Shown here in pieces: positions 44,165-53,777 of a stretch of DNA of 64,000 nucleotides. The stretch comes from Parapedobacter tibetensis (lineage in GTDB: Bacteria > Bacteroidota > Bacteroidia > Sphingobacteriales > Sphingobacteriaceae): contig NZ_JAMKQJ010000004.1 in NCBI RefSeq assembly GCF_024643205.1, positions 310,001 to 374,000 of the forward strand. Reading direction: 5' to 3'. Position 1 is the stretch's first letter. Each line of letters starts with the position of its first letter. Both the position numbers and the translations under genes were made by a program. The notes beneath the pieces were generated by a model, which made no database searches, was not told where the DNA came from, and saw only the letters and a list, made by a program, of their open reading frames with translations.

Positions 44165-45091
44165 GTGAAAATAGCAGTGTTATCAACGATTAAAAATTTA
44201 TACTCCACACGTAGATTGGTGGAAGCAGCACAGGCTCGGGGACATGAATGCGTCGTGATTGACCATAGCCAATGCTATGTAGGCATCAGGCAAGGCAAAC
44301 CCAGTATCCACTATAAAGGCCAAGATGTATCAGATATTGATGCCATCATCCCTCGCATCGGGGCATCGGTCACTTTCTATGGTTCGGCTATCGTACGCCA
44401 ATTTGAGGTAATGGGGGTGATATCGGCCAATCCGAGCCAGGCAATCACCCGATCCCGTGACAAGCTACGTTGCATGCAGATCCTTTCGGGTGCAGGTTTG
44501 GGCATGCCAATTACCGGATTTGCGCGCAGTACCCGTGATGTGGACGATTTAATCAAAATGGTAGGCGGTCCGCCCCTTGTCATCAAACTGCTTGAAGGCA
44601 CGCAAGGTATAGGGGTGGTGCTGGCTGAAACCAAAAAAGCAGCTTCTTCTGTTATTGAGGCATTTTATGGGTTGGGCAACAATATCCTGATACAGGAATA
44701 CATCAAGGAATCGCGCGGCACGGATATCCGGGCATTTGTGGTGGATGGCAAGGTGGTCGGTGCGATGAAGCGTACGGCCAAAGAGGGTGAATTTCGATCC
44801 AACTTACACCGTGGCGGCTCCGCGGAAGTCATCAAACTCAACAAAGCCGAGCGGGAAACAGCCATCCGAGCTGCCAAGGAACTTGGGCTTACCATATGCG
44901 GCGTAGACTTACTGCCATCTGACCGGGGGCCGCTCGTGCTCGAGGTCAATTCCTCACCGGGTTTGGAAGGTATAGAAAAAGCCACCCACAAGGACATCGC
45001 AAGTGAAGTCATTGCCTTCCTTGAAAAACAATATATCCTCAAAAAACAGGTAAGAAAGGAACGGAAAAGCAGGGCCGGACAAAAGCTTTAG
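44165..45091 (+). CDS. rimK: RimK-family ATP-grasp ligase
   Basis: 308 aa from GTG at 44165 (VKIAVLSTIKNLYSTRRLVE), the start that fits RimK. ATP-grasp motifs: PLVIKLLEGTQGIGVVLAET near 143, IQEYIKESRGTDIRAFVVDG near 180, and GPLVLEVNSSPGLEGIEKAT near 262. RimK adds glutamates to the C-terminus of ribosomal protein bS6; the bS6 gene of this genome is at 9275-9649. Neighbouring rimB-like gene supports the role. C-terminal basic tail QVRKERKSRAGQ. Confidence 0.92.
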   Translation: MKIAVLSTIKNLYSTRRLVEAAQARGHECVVIDHSQCYVGIRQGKPSIHYKGQDVSDIDAIIPRIGASVTFYGSAIVRQFEVMGVISANPSQAITRSRDKLRCMQILSGAGLGMPITGFARSTRDVDDLIKMVGGPPLVIKLLEGTQGIGVVLAETKKAASSVIEAFYGLGNNILIQEYIKESRGTDIRAFVVDGKVVGAMKRTAKEGEFRSNLHRGGSAEVIKLNKAERETAIRAAKELGLTICGVDLLPSDRGPLVLEVNSSPGLEGIEKATHKDIASEVIAFLEKQYILKKQVRKERKSRAGQKL

Positions 45092-45160
45092 GGCGGAGCG
45101 TTGAGGACATTAGCTTCGACTAAATTCCGTAACTTTGGCTCAATGCACCAATGTAAAACC

Positions 45161-46924
45161 ATGAATACATACAATAACCCTATCCTTGACCGGCTTCCGC
45201 TTCACCTGAAGCAATATATTGTGGAACAGCACTATGAACGGTATACCCCTGTCGACCAAGCGGTATGGCGTTATGTGATGCGTCAGAATTATAGTTACCT
45301 CAAGGATGTGGCCTATTACCCCTATATTCCCGGCTTACGCGCGGCTGGATTGAGCATTGAACGTATCCCCGATCTGCAAACCATGAACGACAACCTTAAA
45401 AAAATTGGTTGGGGAGCCGTCACGGTCGATGGTTTTATTCCACCTGTGGCGTTCATGGAGTTCCAGGCCTACCATGTACTGGTAATTGCTGCTGATATCC
45501 GACAATTGGAGCACATCGAATATACTCCCGCCCCAGACATCATCCATGAGTCAAGTGGGCATGCACCCATCATTGCCGAGCCCGACTATGCCGAATACCT
45601 GAGCTACTTCGGTGAAATTGGGAGCAAAGCGATGTTTTCCCATAAGGATTTCGAACAATACGAGGCCATCCGTAAGCTTTCCATTCTCAAAGAAAGCCAT
45701 GACGCCACACCTGGAGAAATCATAGCCGCAGAGGACCGGCTTAAACGGATACAGGCCAACATGGGCGAACCATCGGAAATGGCGCTACTGAGCCGGCTCC
45801 ATTGGTGGACGGTGGAATATGGGCTTATCGGCACCTTGGACAATCCAAAAATATACGGCGCTGGGTTATTGTCTTCCATCGGTGAAAGTGCTTCCTGCAT
45901 GCAACCGCATGTACCTAAGCTCCCCTACTCGCTAGAGACCGTTAATTATACCTATGACATCACCAAGCCCCAACCACACTTGTTTGTCACTCCGACATTT
46001 GAGCATCTCTTGGATGTACTGGAACAATTTGCAGATACCATGGCTTTCCGTGTGGGTGGCAAAACAAGTATAAATAAGGCCATTGAATGTAAGAATGTAT
46101 GTACAGCTGCATACAGCTCGGGATTGCAGGTATCAGGGGTTTTCATAGAAATAGAAGAAGGCCATGATTTGCATTATCTGCAAACCAGTGGGCCAACGGC
46201 GCTTGCTGTGGGTGATAAGCAATTGGATGGACATGGGAAATCGAATCACCAAGAAGGCTTCGGCTCACCTGTGGGGCATCTTGATGGGCAAAGCAAAGCA
46301 TTGGAAGATTTCACCGACGAAGAATTGCATGGCCTGGGCATTCAGGTGGATGCGCCCGTAACACTCCGGTATGTCTCCGGTATCGAGGTGCATGGCACCG
46401 TAATTGATATCAAGCGCAACCATGATAAAATCATGCTGATTTCTTTCTCCAATTGCGAAGTGAAAGATGTCCAGCATGGAAAATTATATTTCAGCCCCGA
46501 ATGGGGCATCTATGATATGGCTGTGGGTGAAGGCATTGTTTCCGTATACTGTGGTGCGGCAGACAAAGATGCTTTCGAGCAGGTTGCCTTAGTCTCTAAC
46601 GAATATACGCATAAAGCAGCATATGACGACAAAACCAGGCTACTCCATCAATATTATGCCCTTGTTCGCCAAATACGCGAATCTCAGAAGGGATTTGGTG
46701 AATTGCATTCTGTTTGGTCTGCACTAAAAACCCACCACCAGGATGACTGGCTATGTGCGCTCGAAATATTGGAAATACTCAAACACCATCATTATGCGGA
46801 TGGATTGGCTACGGAAATCGAGCATTGGCTTCTCGACAAATCCGAATCCCAACCCGAGCTCCGCAAATTAATCAAGGATGGGTTCAATCTTGTTGAAAAT
46901 ACAGAAATTGATGTATTGAATTAA
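45161..46924 (+). CDS. Aromatic amino acid hydroxylase
   Basis: 587 aa from the ATG at 45161. Residues 1-330 carry the pterin-dependent hydroxylase domain with iron ligands in PDIIHESSGHAPIIAEPDY (two His) and WWTVEYGLIG (Glu). Members convert Phe to Tyr (or Tyr to DOPA, Trp to 5-HTP) with a tetrahydropterin. The 250-residue C-terminal extension is not part of the standard bacterial enzyme (about 260-300 aa) but recurs in Bacteroidota. Substrate cannot be read from sequence with confidence. Confidence 0.9.
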   Translation: MNTYNNPILDRLPLHLKQYIVEQHYERYTPVDQAVWRYVMRQNYSYLKDVAYYPYIPGLRAAGLSIERIPDLQTMNDNLKKIGWGAVTVDGFIPPVAFMEFQAYHVLVIAADIRQLEHIEYTPAPDIIHESSGHAPIIAEPDYAEYLSYFGEIGSKAMFSHKDFEQYEAIRKLSILKESHDATPGEIIAAEDRLKRIQANMGEPSEMALLSRLHWWTVEYGLIGTLDNPKIYGAGLLSSIGESASCMQPHVPKLPYSLETVNYTYDITKPQPHLFVTPTFEHLLDVLEQFADTMAFRVGGKTSINKAIECKNVCTAAYSSGLQVSGVFIEIEEGHDLHYLQTSGPTALAVGDKQLDGHGKSNHQEGFGSPVGHLDGQSKALEDFTDEELHGLGIQVDAPVTLRYVSGIEVHGTVIDIKRNHDKIMLISFSNCEVKDVQHGKLYFSPEWGIYDMAVGEGIVSVYCGAADKDAFEQVALVSNEYTHKAAYDDKTRLLHQYYALVRQIRESQKGFGELHSVWSALKTHHQDDWLCALEILEILKHHHYADGLATEIEHWLLDKSESQPELRKLIKDGFNLVENTEIDVLN

Positions 46925-47019
46925 CTTGATTGAATGCTGATAACTGACAGCTGTTTAAAGATATTTTACGCCATGTTAGCGGATAACCCTATATTTACCG
47001 AACTAAACGTAACATAACC

Positions 47020-47856
47020 ATGATGGACAATATACTGAGCGCAATCCATTGGAACATTGATCCAGAAATCTTCAATATTGGCAGCTTCGGGGTACGGTAT
47101 TACACCCTATGTTTCCTGTTGGCTTTTGTCAGCAGCTACATTCTGATGCTCCGCATTTTTAAGCGCGAAAACAAATCGCAGGAATTGTTGGACCAGCTGA
47201 GTATCTATATTTTCATTGGCACATTGCTGGGTGCCAGGCTTGGCCACTGCTTATTTTATGAGTTCGACTATTACAAGGACCATCCGTTGGAAATGATTTT
47301 GCCGTTCACGTACGTTAATGGCAAGTTTACGCTGACCGGATTCCATGGTTTAGCCAGCCACGGAGGGGCAATAGGTATACTGGTCGGCATCTTCCTCTTC
47401 TGTCGAAAAACCAAGACGGATTTTCTCTGGATTTCAGACAGGTTGGTCATCGTGGTTGCCCTAGCGGGTGCTTTCGTGCGTTTGGGTAACTTCTTCAACT
47501 CGGAGATTATCGGTTTGCCATCGGATTTGCCATGGGCTGTAATTTTTGCGCGGGTTGACCAAATCCCAAGACATCCTGCCCAGCTTTATGAGGCCATCAG
47601 TTATGTGTTTATATTCATCCTCTTATGGAACATCTACCATAGAAGGCCGACTCTGAAACCGGGTTTCATCTTTGGGGTATTCCTGATTACCTTGTTTGGG
47701 GCACGTTTCGCCTTGGAATTTGTGAAGGAAAACCAAGAAGCTTTTGAAGAAGGAATGAAATATAATATGGGACAATTATTGAGTCTTCCATTCGTAGCTA
47801 TTGGCATTTATCTTTTGTTCAGGCCATATAAAGTCACTGCTGATAAGAAAAAATAG
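47020..47856 (+). CDS. lgt: Phosphatidylglycerol-prolipoprotein diacylglyceryl transferase
   Basis: 278 aa, seven membrane segments. Family motifs GARLGHCLFYE, GLASHGGAIGILVG (catalytic region) and VRLGNFFNSEIIGLPSD, RHPAQLYEAISY, FALEFVKENQE. Transfers diacylglycerol to the lipobox Cys of lipoproteins, the first step for the many lipoproteins encoded here (for example at 17703, 20242, 26091, 33905, 53778). Confidence 0.96.
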   Translation: MMDNILSAIHWNIDPEIFNIGSFGVRYYTLCFLLAFVSSYILMLRIFKRENKSQELLDQLSIYIFIGTLLGARLGHCLFYEFDYYKDHPLEMILPFTYVNGKFTLTGFHGLASHGGAIGILVGIFLFCRKTKTDFLWISDRLVIVVALAGAFVRLGNFFNSEIIGLPSDLPWAVIFARVDQIPRHPAQLYEAISYVFIFILLWNIYHRRPTLKPGFIFGVFLITLFGARFALEFVKENQEAFEEGMKYNMGQLLSLPFVAIGIYLLFRPYKVTADKKK

Positions 47857-47931
47857 CTCGTTGGCCACTCTTCAGATGACAGAATAATTACTCATAGCAG
47901 GGTCTTGGCCCCAAAATAAAGCGTTAACTTT

Positions 47932-49131
47932 ATGGCCTCCATGACTTTGACCCAAAGACGTCGTATTTTTATCATAGTTACGCTTGGACTGCTGTCTGCC
48001 ATCGGACCGTTTTCCATTGACATGTATTTGCCGGGGTTCGAAGCCATTGCGTCCAGCCTCCAAACTTCGGCGGCACATATTCAGCTTTCGCTCACCTCTT
48101 TCTTTATTGGTATCGCTTCGGGACAAATTGTCTATGGGCCGTTGCTTGACCGTTTTGGCCGTAAAATCCCGCTTATTATAGGATTGGTTATTTACATTGC
48201 CGCCTCGATTGGCTGTGCATTGACAAATTCCGCGGATAACTTGATGTGGTTCCGTTTCATACAGGCATTGGGAAGCTGCGGTGGTATGGTTGCGTCGCGG
48301 GCGATGGTTAGGGATTTCTTCGGGCCAGCGGAGAGCGCCAAAATATTTTCCCTCCTCATGTTGGTCATTGGAGTTTCGCCCATATTAGCCCCTACAGTGG
48401 GGAGTTTTGTGATGGCACATTGGGATTGGCATGGCATATTCCTGGTGCTAGCCGTGATGACCACATCCATCTTACTTATCGTTATTTTTTTTCTACCGGA
48501 AAGCAAGGGGCCCAACCCCACACTATCGCTGATGCCCAAACCAATTACCAGGTCATATTGGGAGGTATTTAAGACACGTCAGTTTTTTAGTTATGCCTTT
48601 GCCGGTGGCTTGGCCTCCTCGGGGTTATATGCCTACCTTGCCGGATCGCCATATGTCATGATGACGTTATACGGGCTGAGTGAAAAACAATATGGATTGG
48701 TATTTGCGCTCATCGCTTCAGCGTTGATTACGGCAAGCCAGTTGAATAGACTCATGCTCAACAACTATACAAGCGAACAGCTGGCAAGAATTGCGTTGAT
48801 TGTACAATCATCAATAGGCTTAGTACTGGTGCTTTGCAGTATAACCGGATTTATAAACCTCTATTTGATGGTAGCACTGATTTTCCTATTCCTGGGCTCC
48901 CAAGGATTTGTATTCCCTAACACATCCGCTTTGGCGCTCAGTCCTTTCAGCAGGCTTGCAGGCAGCGCATCCGCCTTGTTGGGGAGCGTGCAGATGGCCT
49001 GCGGGGCACTGTCATCGGCGATGGTGAGCTATTTTCATAACGGGACTGCTATCCCCATGGCATCGGTAATGGCAGGATGTGCTTTCTTGAGCTTGATAAT
49101 TGTCCTTGGGTTGTCACCAAAAACCTCATAG
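47932..49131 (+). CDS. Bcr/CflA-type MFS drug exporter
   Basis: 399 aa, twelve membrane segments. IGPFSIDMYLPGFEAIASSL at the N-terminus, then GQIVYGPLLDRFGRKIPLII (motif A, DRFGRK) and RFIQALGSCGGMVASRAMVR (motif B region, RAxVRD) mark the DHA1/Bcr-CflA group. Exports small drugs by proton antiport. Its last codons (KTS and TAG) lie inside a palindromic repeat shared with the converging aroQ gene. Confidence 0.9.
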   Translation: MASMTLTQRRRIFIIVTLGLLSAIGPFSIDMYLPGFEAIASSLQTSAAHIQLSLTSFFIGIASGQIVYGPLLDRFGRKIPLIIGLVIYIAASIGCALTNSADNLMWFRFIQALGSCGGMVASRAMVRDFFGPAESAKIFSLLMLVIGVSPILAPTVGSFVMAHWDWHGIFLVLAVMTTSILLIVIFFLPESKGPNPTLSLMPKPITRSYWEVFKTRQFFSYAFAGGLASSGLYAYLAGSPYVMMTLYGLSEKQYGLVFALIASALITASQLNRLMLNNYTSEQLARIALIVQSSIGLVLVLCSITGFINLYLMVALIFLFLGSQGFVFPNTSALALSPFSRLAGSASALLGSVQMACGALSSAMVSYFHNGTAIPMASVMAGCAFLSLIIVLGLSPKTS

Positions 49132-49174
49132 GTTTACGCAAAAGGCTCATACATAAGTGAGATTTACGAGGTTT
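49120..49174. repeat. Interspersed palindromic repeat, copy 3, holding two stop codons
   Basis: Left arm AAAACCTCATAGGTTT and right arm AAACCTCGTAAATC (minus strand) flank a short loop. The left arm supplies the last codons of the MFS gene and its TAG; the right arm supplies the last codons of aroQ and its TAA. Both proteins therefore end in Thr-Ser. The hairpin lies where two converging transcripts end. Confidence 0.75.
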
Positions 49175-49598
49175 GGGTGGAATATAGGAAACTTTCCACA
49201 GCCAATCGATAGCCATCCAAACCAATCCCACAGATAACCCCCTTGCAATTTTTCGCTAGGTATGAATGGTGCCGAAATGGTTCGCGGGCATACACATTCG
49301 AAATATGGACTTCGATGACGGGTGCCGTCACCGCGGCAATCGCATCAGCTATCGCCAATGAGGTATGTGTATAGGCGCCGGCATTGAGTACTATCCCGTC
49401 TGCAGAAAAGCCTACTTCATGGATTTTGTCAATGATGGCTCCTTCATGGTTACTTTGGAAATAGCTCAATGTTACCCCAGCATATTGTTTACGAAGTGCT
49501 TCGAAATACGATTGGAAATCCTGATCGCCGTAGATGCCTTTTTCCCGTACCCCCAAAAGGTTTAGATTTGGACCGTTGATGATGATTATTTTACTCAT
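49164..49598 (-). CDS. aroQ: Type II 3-dehydroquinate dehydratase
   Basis: 144 aa, full length. IIINGPNLNLLGVREKGIYG at the N-terminus (catalytic Asn and Arg), YFQSNHEGAIIDKIHEVGFS, ADGIVLNAGAYTHTSLAIAD, and PVIEVHISNVYAREPFRHHS with the catalytic His. Dehydrates 3-dehydroquinate in the shikimate pathway. Ends inside the palindromic repeat. Starts 33 bp after the RemB-like gene, so possibly in the same transcript. Confidence 0.96.
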   Translation of the reverse strand: MSKIIIINGPNLNLLGVREKGIYGDQDFQSYFEALRKQYAGVTLSYFQSNHEGAIIDKIHEVGFSADGIVLNAGAYTHTSLAIADAIAAVTAPVIEVHISNVYAREPFRHHSYLAKNCKGVICGIGLDGYRLAVESFLYSTQTS

Positions 49599-49631
49599 AC
49601 CTATGCAATATCCATAAAAATACTGGAAATT

Positions 49632-51272
49632 CTAAAAATCATAATAAAAATTGCGGAATGATGCACGTAGTCCCAGGGTAAGCATGCCTGTTTGGTGATG
49701 TTTCCCTTGTTCTGGAACGCTATGCCTTCTGTATACGCCACCGGCCTCTACCCGTAGGTTGTATTTCGGATTCAATAAATAAGACACCCTTCCGTCGGCG
49801 TATAATAGATTGTTTTTGATGCCTTGGCCAATGTAATTGCCATAAACACGCAGGTGGGTATCATAGGGTTTGAATATGTCCTTTCCATAATTTGTGATGG
49901 AATCAGGATCTGTGCCGAATTGCCCCCAGGTACCTTGAAAAGAAAAATCAAACCGCTTGTATGAATAATTAAGTATGCCAACGAACTCCCTGAAATTAGC
50001 TCCCCAAGGGTGTGCAAGGGCTTCTCCGTAATTGCTGTAATTACTGACGGGGTCAAAGTGCGTATAGGTATAAGGGCGTGCGGTATTAAACTCTCCAAGA
50101 AAATTGAGGTTCTTTATACCGAAAGCATCGTATCCACGGAATCCCAGTTGGGCGCCCCATTTATTATTTACATGGCCCTCACCTCCAAAAAATTCGCTGG
50201 CCGTAAACTCACCCAAGAGGAACTGTCCATAAACCGCCATGTTCTTCAACACCTTATATTTGGTATTCAGTCCCAGGTGGATCTTATCCGGGGAAGAGGT
50301 ATTGGTCAGCTCCACTGGACGCAACACAATGATGGGATTCAGGTAATTGAAATCAAAGCCTCTACGCCCAGCCGCATTTCGTGCACCCCACACGACTGAC
50401 TGAAATAATCCGACGGAAAGCCTGTTATTCACATTCCAATCCAAGTACTGGAAAGCCCCCCATTTCCAATTGTCTCCTAACCGTACCCAATAATCCGATG
50501 ATCTGGGATGCATGGGATCCAGCATGTAAGCCCACATGCTAAGGTATTGTACATTCCCTATTTTCCCAGTTAGTTTCAATGCGGTATAATTGGACGAAAC
50601 GTCCGAGAGCAGCATGGATCGATAGCCATCGCCGATAAAATTCTTATCGTATGCTAAGGTGACGTTGAGGTAATCATTGACCGTATATGAAACATTGGCT
50701 GTCGTATACATCCAGTCTTTCTTTCCCGTCTCACTCACAGTTTTCCCGTATCCCTGGCCCGGCGTCACGGTTGTTCTCGTGATGTAATCATCTAAGTAAC
50801 CAGGAAACATCGCTTGGTTTTCAAAGATATTGACGTATAAGGAAAAACGATCTCCCACCGTCAAGCCCGCTTGTGCCCCGCGAGTATTCAACCATGTCGT
50901 CCGGCCATCACCTGCAAAATCACGCCCTATCTGGAAATCAGGAAGGAAATCGGCATAAAACGTATGGTCATCCTTTTTGATATCCACTAAATGTTCATTA
51001 TAAAGTTTACGCCCCCACCATGAACTTCGCTCCCTTACTCCTATCTGCATCAACGAATCATACCGGAGGCGCAGCGTATTGTCAATAATCATCGGTTTCA
51101 CTGCGGTATGGTACCTGGTATCCAAATGATACAGCTCACTGTTGAGCTTTTGGTAAAAGTGATAGGAATAGGGTTGATACGTCGATTGCGCATTGACATG
51201 GAGTCCGAAGCTACCGAAAGCCAACATACACGACAATAAGCGAACGTAACGATAATCTATAAATCTTACCAT
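49632..51272 (-). CDS. RemB-like outer-membrane beta-barrel protein
   Basis: 546 aa from the ATG at 51272, which gives a signal peptide (YVRLLSCMLAFGSFGLHVNA). The longer open frame upstream lacks one. The body is a beta-barrel with a Wzi/RemB-like pattern (IGRDFAGDGRTTWLNTRGAQ, KNFIGDGYRSMLLSDVSSNY, FDFNYLNPIIVLRPVE) and ends in aromatic FRNFYYDF. RemB of Flavobacterium is linked to gliding-related surface function, and Wzi anchors capsule; either role is inference. Confidence 0.75.
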   Translation of the reverse strand: MVRFIDYRYVRLLSCMLAFGSFGLHVNAQSTYQPYSYHFYQKLNSELYHLDTRYHTAVKPMIIDNTLRLRYDSLMQIGVRERSSWWGRKLYNEHLVDIKKDDHTFYADFLPDFQIGRDFAGDGRTTWLNTRGAQAGLTVGDRFSLYVNIFENQAMFPGYLDDYITRTTVTPGQGYGKTVSETGKKDWMYTTANVSYTVNDYLNVTLAYDKNFIGDGYRSMLLSDVSSNYTALKLTGKIGNVQYLSMWAYMLDPMHPRSSDYWVRLGDNWKWGAFQYLDWNVNNRLSVGLFQSVVWGARNAAGRRGFDFNYLNPIIVLRPVELTNTSSPDKIHLGLNTKYKVLKNMAVYGQFLLGEFTASEFFGGEGHVNNKWGAQLGFRGYDAFGIKNLNFLGEFNTARPYTYTHFDPVSNYSNYGEALAHPWGANFREFVGILNYSYKRFDFSFQGTWGQFGTDPDSITNYGKDIFKPYDTHLRVYGNYIGQGIKNNLLYADGRVSYLLNPKYNLRVEAGGVYRRHSVPEQGKHHQTGMLTLGLRASFRNFYYDF

Positions 51273-51287
51273 AACACGAATTCTGAG

Positions 51288-51295
51288 CAAAGATA
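51288..51295 (-). promoter_or_regulatory. Candidate -7 element of the RemB-like gene
   Basis: TATCTTTG on the minus strand, matching TAnnTTTG, 15 bp before the start codon; a very short leader. A second TATCTTTG lies at 51363-51370. Neither has TTTG at the standard distance. Confidence 0.35.
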
Positions 51296-51461
51296 ACATT
51301 GCGTACCAAGAATTAAGCCATAAAATCGCTCTTGGGTCAGATTTGACCGATTCAACGCCATACAAAGATAAATACTGCATGCTAAAACGAATTTGCATAT
51401 TTGAATTTATGGTTTTTTTTGCATATTGCACCCTACAAATAGTAGAACCAATCGAATCATC

Positions 51462-52886
51462 ATGAGACGAAGAACATTCATCCAAAACACGGCATTGCTT
51501 GGCGCCGGAATATGGGCGGGGAAATTTCCATTGGCCAATGCGTCACAAAATTTTCCAGAAGTACGGGTGCCGAAGGATCAGCGGCATTTTTCAAGTGACG
51601 TCATAGAACAGGCAATTAGTGAATTCCGTGATCATGTAGGCAACAAGGAACTGGGCTGGTTATTCGGCAACTGCTTCCCAAATACCTTGGATACCACGGT
51701 TTTCATTGAAGACATCGATGGTAAACCTTTTACTTATGTCATTACAGGTGATATCGATGCGATGTGGTTGCGCGACAGCTGCGCGCAGGTATGGCCATAT
51801 TTGCCCTTTATGGCAGCCGATAAAAACCTGCAGCGGCTTGTCGCCGGTTTGGTAAACAAACAAAGTCAATGCATCAACATCGATCCCTATGCCAATGCCT
51901 TCTATAATGATCCTGATAAAGTAGGCGAATGGGGTAGCGACCATACCGATATGAAGCCAGGCATCCATGAGCGTAAATGGGAAATCGATTCGCTCTGCTA
52001 TTCCATCCGTCTCGCCTATGGTTATTGGAAATCGACAGCAGATACTTCTCCTTTTGGAGAAGCGTGGATAACGGCACAACGCAATATCCTCAAAACATTC
52101 AAGGAGCAACAACGGAAGCAAGATCTCGGGCCATACCGGTTTGAGCGTACGACTCCTCGCGGTACGGATACACTTCAAGTGGATGGTTATGGCTATCCTG
52201 TCAACCCCGTGGGGTTGATCTGCTCCAGCTTCAGGCCGAGTGATGATGCCACCATGTTCCCTTTCCTCATCCCGTCCAATTTATTTGCAGTGGTGAGCCT
52301 CCGCCAATCGGCTGAAATGTTAGCAAATATCGCTAATGACCAAGCCCTGGCCACAGCGATGCTCGATCTGGCGAATGAAGTGGAAAAAGCCATAAAGGAA
52401 TATGGCATTGTAGACCATCCCATGCATGGCCGTGTATATGCCTATGAGGTAGACGGGTTTGGCAGCTATATGATGATGGACGATGCCAATATCCCCAGCC
52501 TCCTTTCGCTCCCCTACCTCGATGCGCTTGATGCCAATGATCCGATATACCAGCGTACACGTGATTATATCTTATCGCCCAATAATCCCTTTTTCTTCAA
52601 AGGAACAGCAGCTGAAGGCATTGGTGGGCCGCACGTGGGGCGTGACATGATTTGGCCAATGGCCATTACGATGAGGGGGTTGACTGCTATCAATAACAGC
52701 GAAATACGGGCATGCATCGAATCGTTGAAGAACACGCATGGCGATACCGGTTTCATGCATGAGTCTTTCCATATGGATGATCCCAAAAACTTCACACGTA
52801 AGTGGTTCGCCTGGGCCAACACATTATTCGGTGAATTTCTATGGAAAACCTATAAAGAAAAACCATCTTTGCTGAACGATATTTGA
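51462..52886 (+). CDS. GH125 family exo-alpha-1,6-mannosidase-like protein
   Basis: 474 aa from the ATG at 51462. The N-terminus MRRRTFIQNTALLGAG is a likely Tat signal, so it is exported folded. GH125 motifs: VITGDIDAMWLRDSCAQVWP near 90-110, ERKWEIDSLCYSIRLAYGYW, FRPSDDATMFPFLIPSN, and GPHVGRDMIWPMA. GH125 enzymes cleave non-reducing alpha-1,6-mannose with inversion. It stands alone, divergent from the RemB-like gene. Confidence 0.9.
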   Translation: MRRRTFIQNTALLGAGIWAGKFPLANASQNFPEVRVPKDQRHFSSDVIEQAISEFRDHVGNKELGWLFGNCFPNTLDTTVFIEDIDGKPFTYVITGDIDAMWLRDSCAQVWPYLPFMAADKNLQRLVAGLVNKQSQCINIDPYANAFYNDPDKVGEWGSDHTDMKPGIHERKWEIDSLCYSIRLAYGYWKSTADTSPFGEAWITAQRNILKTFKEQQRKQDLGPYRFERTTPRGTDTLQVDGYGYPVNPVGLICSSFRPSDDATMFPFLIPSNLFAVVSLRQSAEMLANIANDQALATAMLDLANEVEKAIKEYGIVDHPMHGRVYAYEVDGFGSYMMMDDANIPSLLSLPYLDALDANDPIYQRTRDYILSPNNPFFFKGTAAEGIGGPHVGRDMIWPMAITMRGLTAINNSEIRACIESLKNTHGDTGFMHESFHMDDPKNFTRKWFAWANTLFGEFLWKTYKEKPSLLNDI

Positions 52887-52917
52887 TTGTGATAAAAGAA
52901 AAAGAAAATGTGGAAAA

Positions 52918-52950
52918 GCTGATAGCTAATGGCTGACAGCTGATAGCTAT
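52918..52950. repeat. Short repeated spacer (AGCTGATAGCT units)
   Basis: Between the GH125 and murI genes: GCTGATAGCTAATGGCTGAC and AGCTGATAGCTAT, built of near-palindromic units. Looser versions occur at 46932-46955 and 56690-56715. Simple repeat, no function seen. Confidence 0.5.
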
Positions 52951-52954
52951 AAAA

Positions 52955-53770
52955 ATGGGGGCCATAGGTATATTCGATTCAGGTTATGGCGGGTTGACCG
53001 TTTTCCGCGAAATCGTGGACAAACTACCGCAATACGATTATGTGTATTTAGGCGATAATGCCCGGGTGCCCTACGGTACGCGATCGTTTGAGACGGTCTA
53101 TACCTACACCAAGGAATGTGTCGACAAGCTATTTGCAATGGGTTGCCATCTTGTGGTCTTAGCCTGCAATACGGCTTCGGCGAAAGCACTCCGCACCATT
53201 CAGCAACGTGATTTACCACATTATCCGGACTTACGTAAAGTATTGGGCGTTATCCGGCCGACCACAGAAGTCGTTGGCCGCTATACCCGCACGCGACATG
53301 TTGGTGTTTTAGCTACACTGGGCACCGTGAAATCAGCATCTTATCCCATAGAAATCCATAACTTTTTTCCAGATGTGGCGGTATACCAGCAGGCATGTCC
53401 GCTATGGGTACCTTTAGTCGAAAACAATGAATTGGATCCCCCCGCTGCGGGGTATTTTGTAGAAAGGGATATCAACAGGCTCCTCCAACAATCGCCACAC
53501 ATCGATACAGTCATATTGGGTTGCACGCACTACCCGTTGCTTCTTCCGCTCATCAAACAGTTTATACCTGCTCACATCCAGATACTTTCGCAAGGTGAGT
53601 TAGTGGCCAACAGTCTAGCCAATTACCTTGACAGGCATCCTGAGGTGGAGAGCCTGTGTGCCAAAGAACGTAAAATCCGCTTCTTTACCACAGACAATGC
53701 CTTGGATTTTGAGGAAAAGGCGTTTAGGTTTTATGGGCAGGCGATTAAAGCGACGGAATTAAAGCTTTGA
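52955..53770 (+). CDS. murI: Glutamate racemase
   Basis: 271 aa. IGIFDSGYGGLTVFREIVDK at the N-terminus with catalytic Asp, VVLACNTASAKALRTI (first catalytic Cys) and VILGCTHYPLLLPLIKQF (second). Makes D-glutamate for peptidoglycan. Converges with the OmpA-like gene, seven bases apart. Confidence 0.96.
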   Translation: MGAIGIFDSGYGGLTVFREIVDKLPQYDYVYLGDNARVPYGTRSFETVYTYTKECVDKLFAMGCHLVVLACNTASAKALRTIQQRDLPHYPDLRKVLGVIRPTTEVVGRYTRTRHVGVLATLGTVKSASYPIEIHNFFPDVAVYQQACPLWVPLVENNELDPPAAGYFVERDINRLLQQSPHIDTVILGCTHYPLLLPLIKQFIPAHIQILSQGELVANSLANYLDRHPEVESLCAKERKIRFFTTDNALDFEEKAFRFYGQAIKATELKL

Positions 53771-53777
53771 CTTTCCC

